Position numbers and translations under genes: made by a program. The notes beneath the pieces were generated by a model that worked only from the letters and a program-made list of their open reading frames with translations, made no database searches and had not been told where the DNA came from. Of a stretch of DNA of 14,486 bases, positions 14,013 to 14,486 are shown in pieces. Origin of the DNA: Candidatus Bathyarchaeota archaeon (GTDB lineage: Archaea; Thermoproteota; Bathyarchaeia; Bathyarchaeales; Bathyarchaeaceae); NCBI GenBank assembly GCA_029881555.1, contig JAOUMI010000006.1:1-14486 (forward strand). The letters are read 5' to 3'. How positions within the stretch are numbered: position 1 is the first letter of the stretch; every line of letters begins with the position of its first letter.

Positions 14013-14270
14013 CGCACAAACACACACGCGCGGTACAAAATATGCTAGTTAGGCACTTAATCCTTGTTATCACTTGAATTCAAAAAACACACACAACGAC
14101 CAGACTTACACCAAAAAATCAATCAAATGATGCGCACGCACACTTAGGATCACTCAAATCACCAAACAATATTTTTCGGAAAACCGCTTGCCCAAAAAAT
14201 GATAGTGGAGCTACAGGGGGCCAAGAAAAATTGTAGAGCGATCTAAAAAGAGATAGACCATTTCACCACA

Positions 14271-14280
14271 ACAAATAAAA
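14271..14280 (+). promoter_or_regulatory. Possible TATA element of L38e
   Basis: ACAAATAAAA lies 44-53 nt before the ATG. Transcription would begin near 14300, leaving a leader of about 24 nt with GGAGG in it. The element is a loose match; CTAAAAAG near 14243-14250 is an alternative. Confidence 0.35.
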
Positions 14281-14323
14281 ACATAACACCCCACAAACTC
14301 ATAGCCTATCGGAGGCCAAACCC

Positions 14324-14486
14324 ATGCCTAAAGAAATCTTTGACTCAGACCAATTCGTTCAAATCTCTGAACGCGCAGAATATTGCGCCATAAAACGGCT
14401 AAAGAGAAAAGTGAAACTGAAACTTCGAACTCCCAAAACCCTCTACACCCTAAAGGTTGAACCAACCGCAGCCGAAGAAATCATTA
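14324..14486 (+). CDS. rpl38e: Ribosomal protein L38e (eL38), C-terminus cut by window edge
   Basis: Fifty-four codons are visible before the window ends; the family has about 70 residues, so the last quarter is missing. The start MPKEIFDSDQFVQIS matches the eukaryotic MPKEIKDIKDFL pattern. The basic middle (AIKRLKRKVKLKLRTPK), then LYTLKV and a terminal AAEEII, follow the family's order. It is a small protein of the large ribosomal subunit. GGAGG (14311-14315) sits 8 nt before the ATG. L38e occurs in Crenarchaeota and relatives, Korarchaeota and eukaryotes but not in Euryarchaeota, so this short gene is the best taxonomic marker of the window. Confidence 0.88.
   Translation, partial: MPKEIFDSDQFVQISERAEYCAIKRLKRKVKLKLRTPKTLYTLKVEPTAAEEII

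Larger units (their letters stand above)
13946..14323. other. 378-bp divergent intergenic region between the peptidase and L38e
   Basis: No protein-coding or RNA gene is recognised. The peptidase side holds two AGGAG copies (13956-13960, 13963-13967), a TATA box and an inverted repeat. The middle (about 14013-14150) is rich in CA on the plus strand, with TGCGCAC at 14011-14017 and again at 14131-14137. The L38e side is A-rich and ends with a GGAGG ribosome site (14311-14315). Confidence 0.5.

Noticed and set aside
13946..14038. N-terminal extension of the M28 peptidase
   Set aside because: It spans the TATA box and ribosome sites and would bury the signal peptide behind a basic stretch.
1..14486. 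CRISPR array, tRNA, rRNA, insertion sequence, phage or toxin genes
   Set aside because: I looked for regularly spaced repeats, the TTCGA-type T-loop motif, transposase-like frames and terminal inverted repeats, and saw none that hold up.

Overview
The window looks like chromosomal DNA of an uncultured archaeon of the TACK group, most plausibly a Bathyarchaeia-type lineage. The archaeal assignment rests on a group II chaperonin (thermosome), RNA polymerase subunit K, TATA boxes 20-30 nt before likely transcription starts, and many TTG/GTG starts with GGAG-type ribosome sites. The TACK assignment rests mainly on the beginning of a ribosomal protein L38e gene at the right edge; this protein is known from Crenarchaeota and relatives and is missing from Euryarchaeota. 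The lineage within TACK is inference.

Layout. 1-2742 (minus): a DegT-type PLP aminotransferase, then a cyclic-2,3-diphosphoglycerate-synthase-family P-loop protein with its own promoter, then a cyclophilin-like protein cut by the left edge. 2884-4798 (plus): the thermosome followed by rpoK, whose start overlaps the chaperonin's 3' end. 4852-6665 (minus): a dihydroorotase and a Mut7-C/zinc-ribbon protein joined by a TTGA stop/start overlap. 6666-7137 is a long AT-rich gap, followed by an AT-rich Lrp/AsnC-type regulator (plus). 7786-8367 (minus): a two-CBS-domain protein with a C-terminal zinc ribbon. 8498-9463 (minus) and 9704-10654 (plus): a CitG-like enzyme and an unusually large ECF-type transporter S component, diverging from a shared intergenic region that carries two pairs of direct repeats. 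10714-11730 (plus): a predicted nucleotidyltransferase, probably leaderless. 11813-13945 (minus): a secreted M28-family zinc peptidase. 14324 to the edge (plus): L38e.

Most of this is housekeeping: protein folding, transcription, translation and pyrimidine synthesis. The accessory elements are the secreted peptidase (in line with a protein-degrading lifestyle), the regulator, and the CitG/ECF pair. That pair is the best candidate for an undescribed functional unit, because the two genes share one control region and neither substrate is evident. I see no CRISPR array, tRNA, rRNA, insertion sequence or phage gene. Several starts have been moved inward from the longest reading frame; the reasons are given in each entry.
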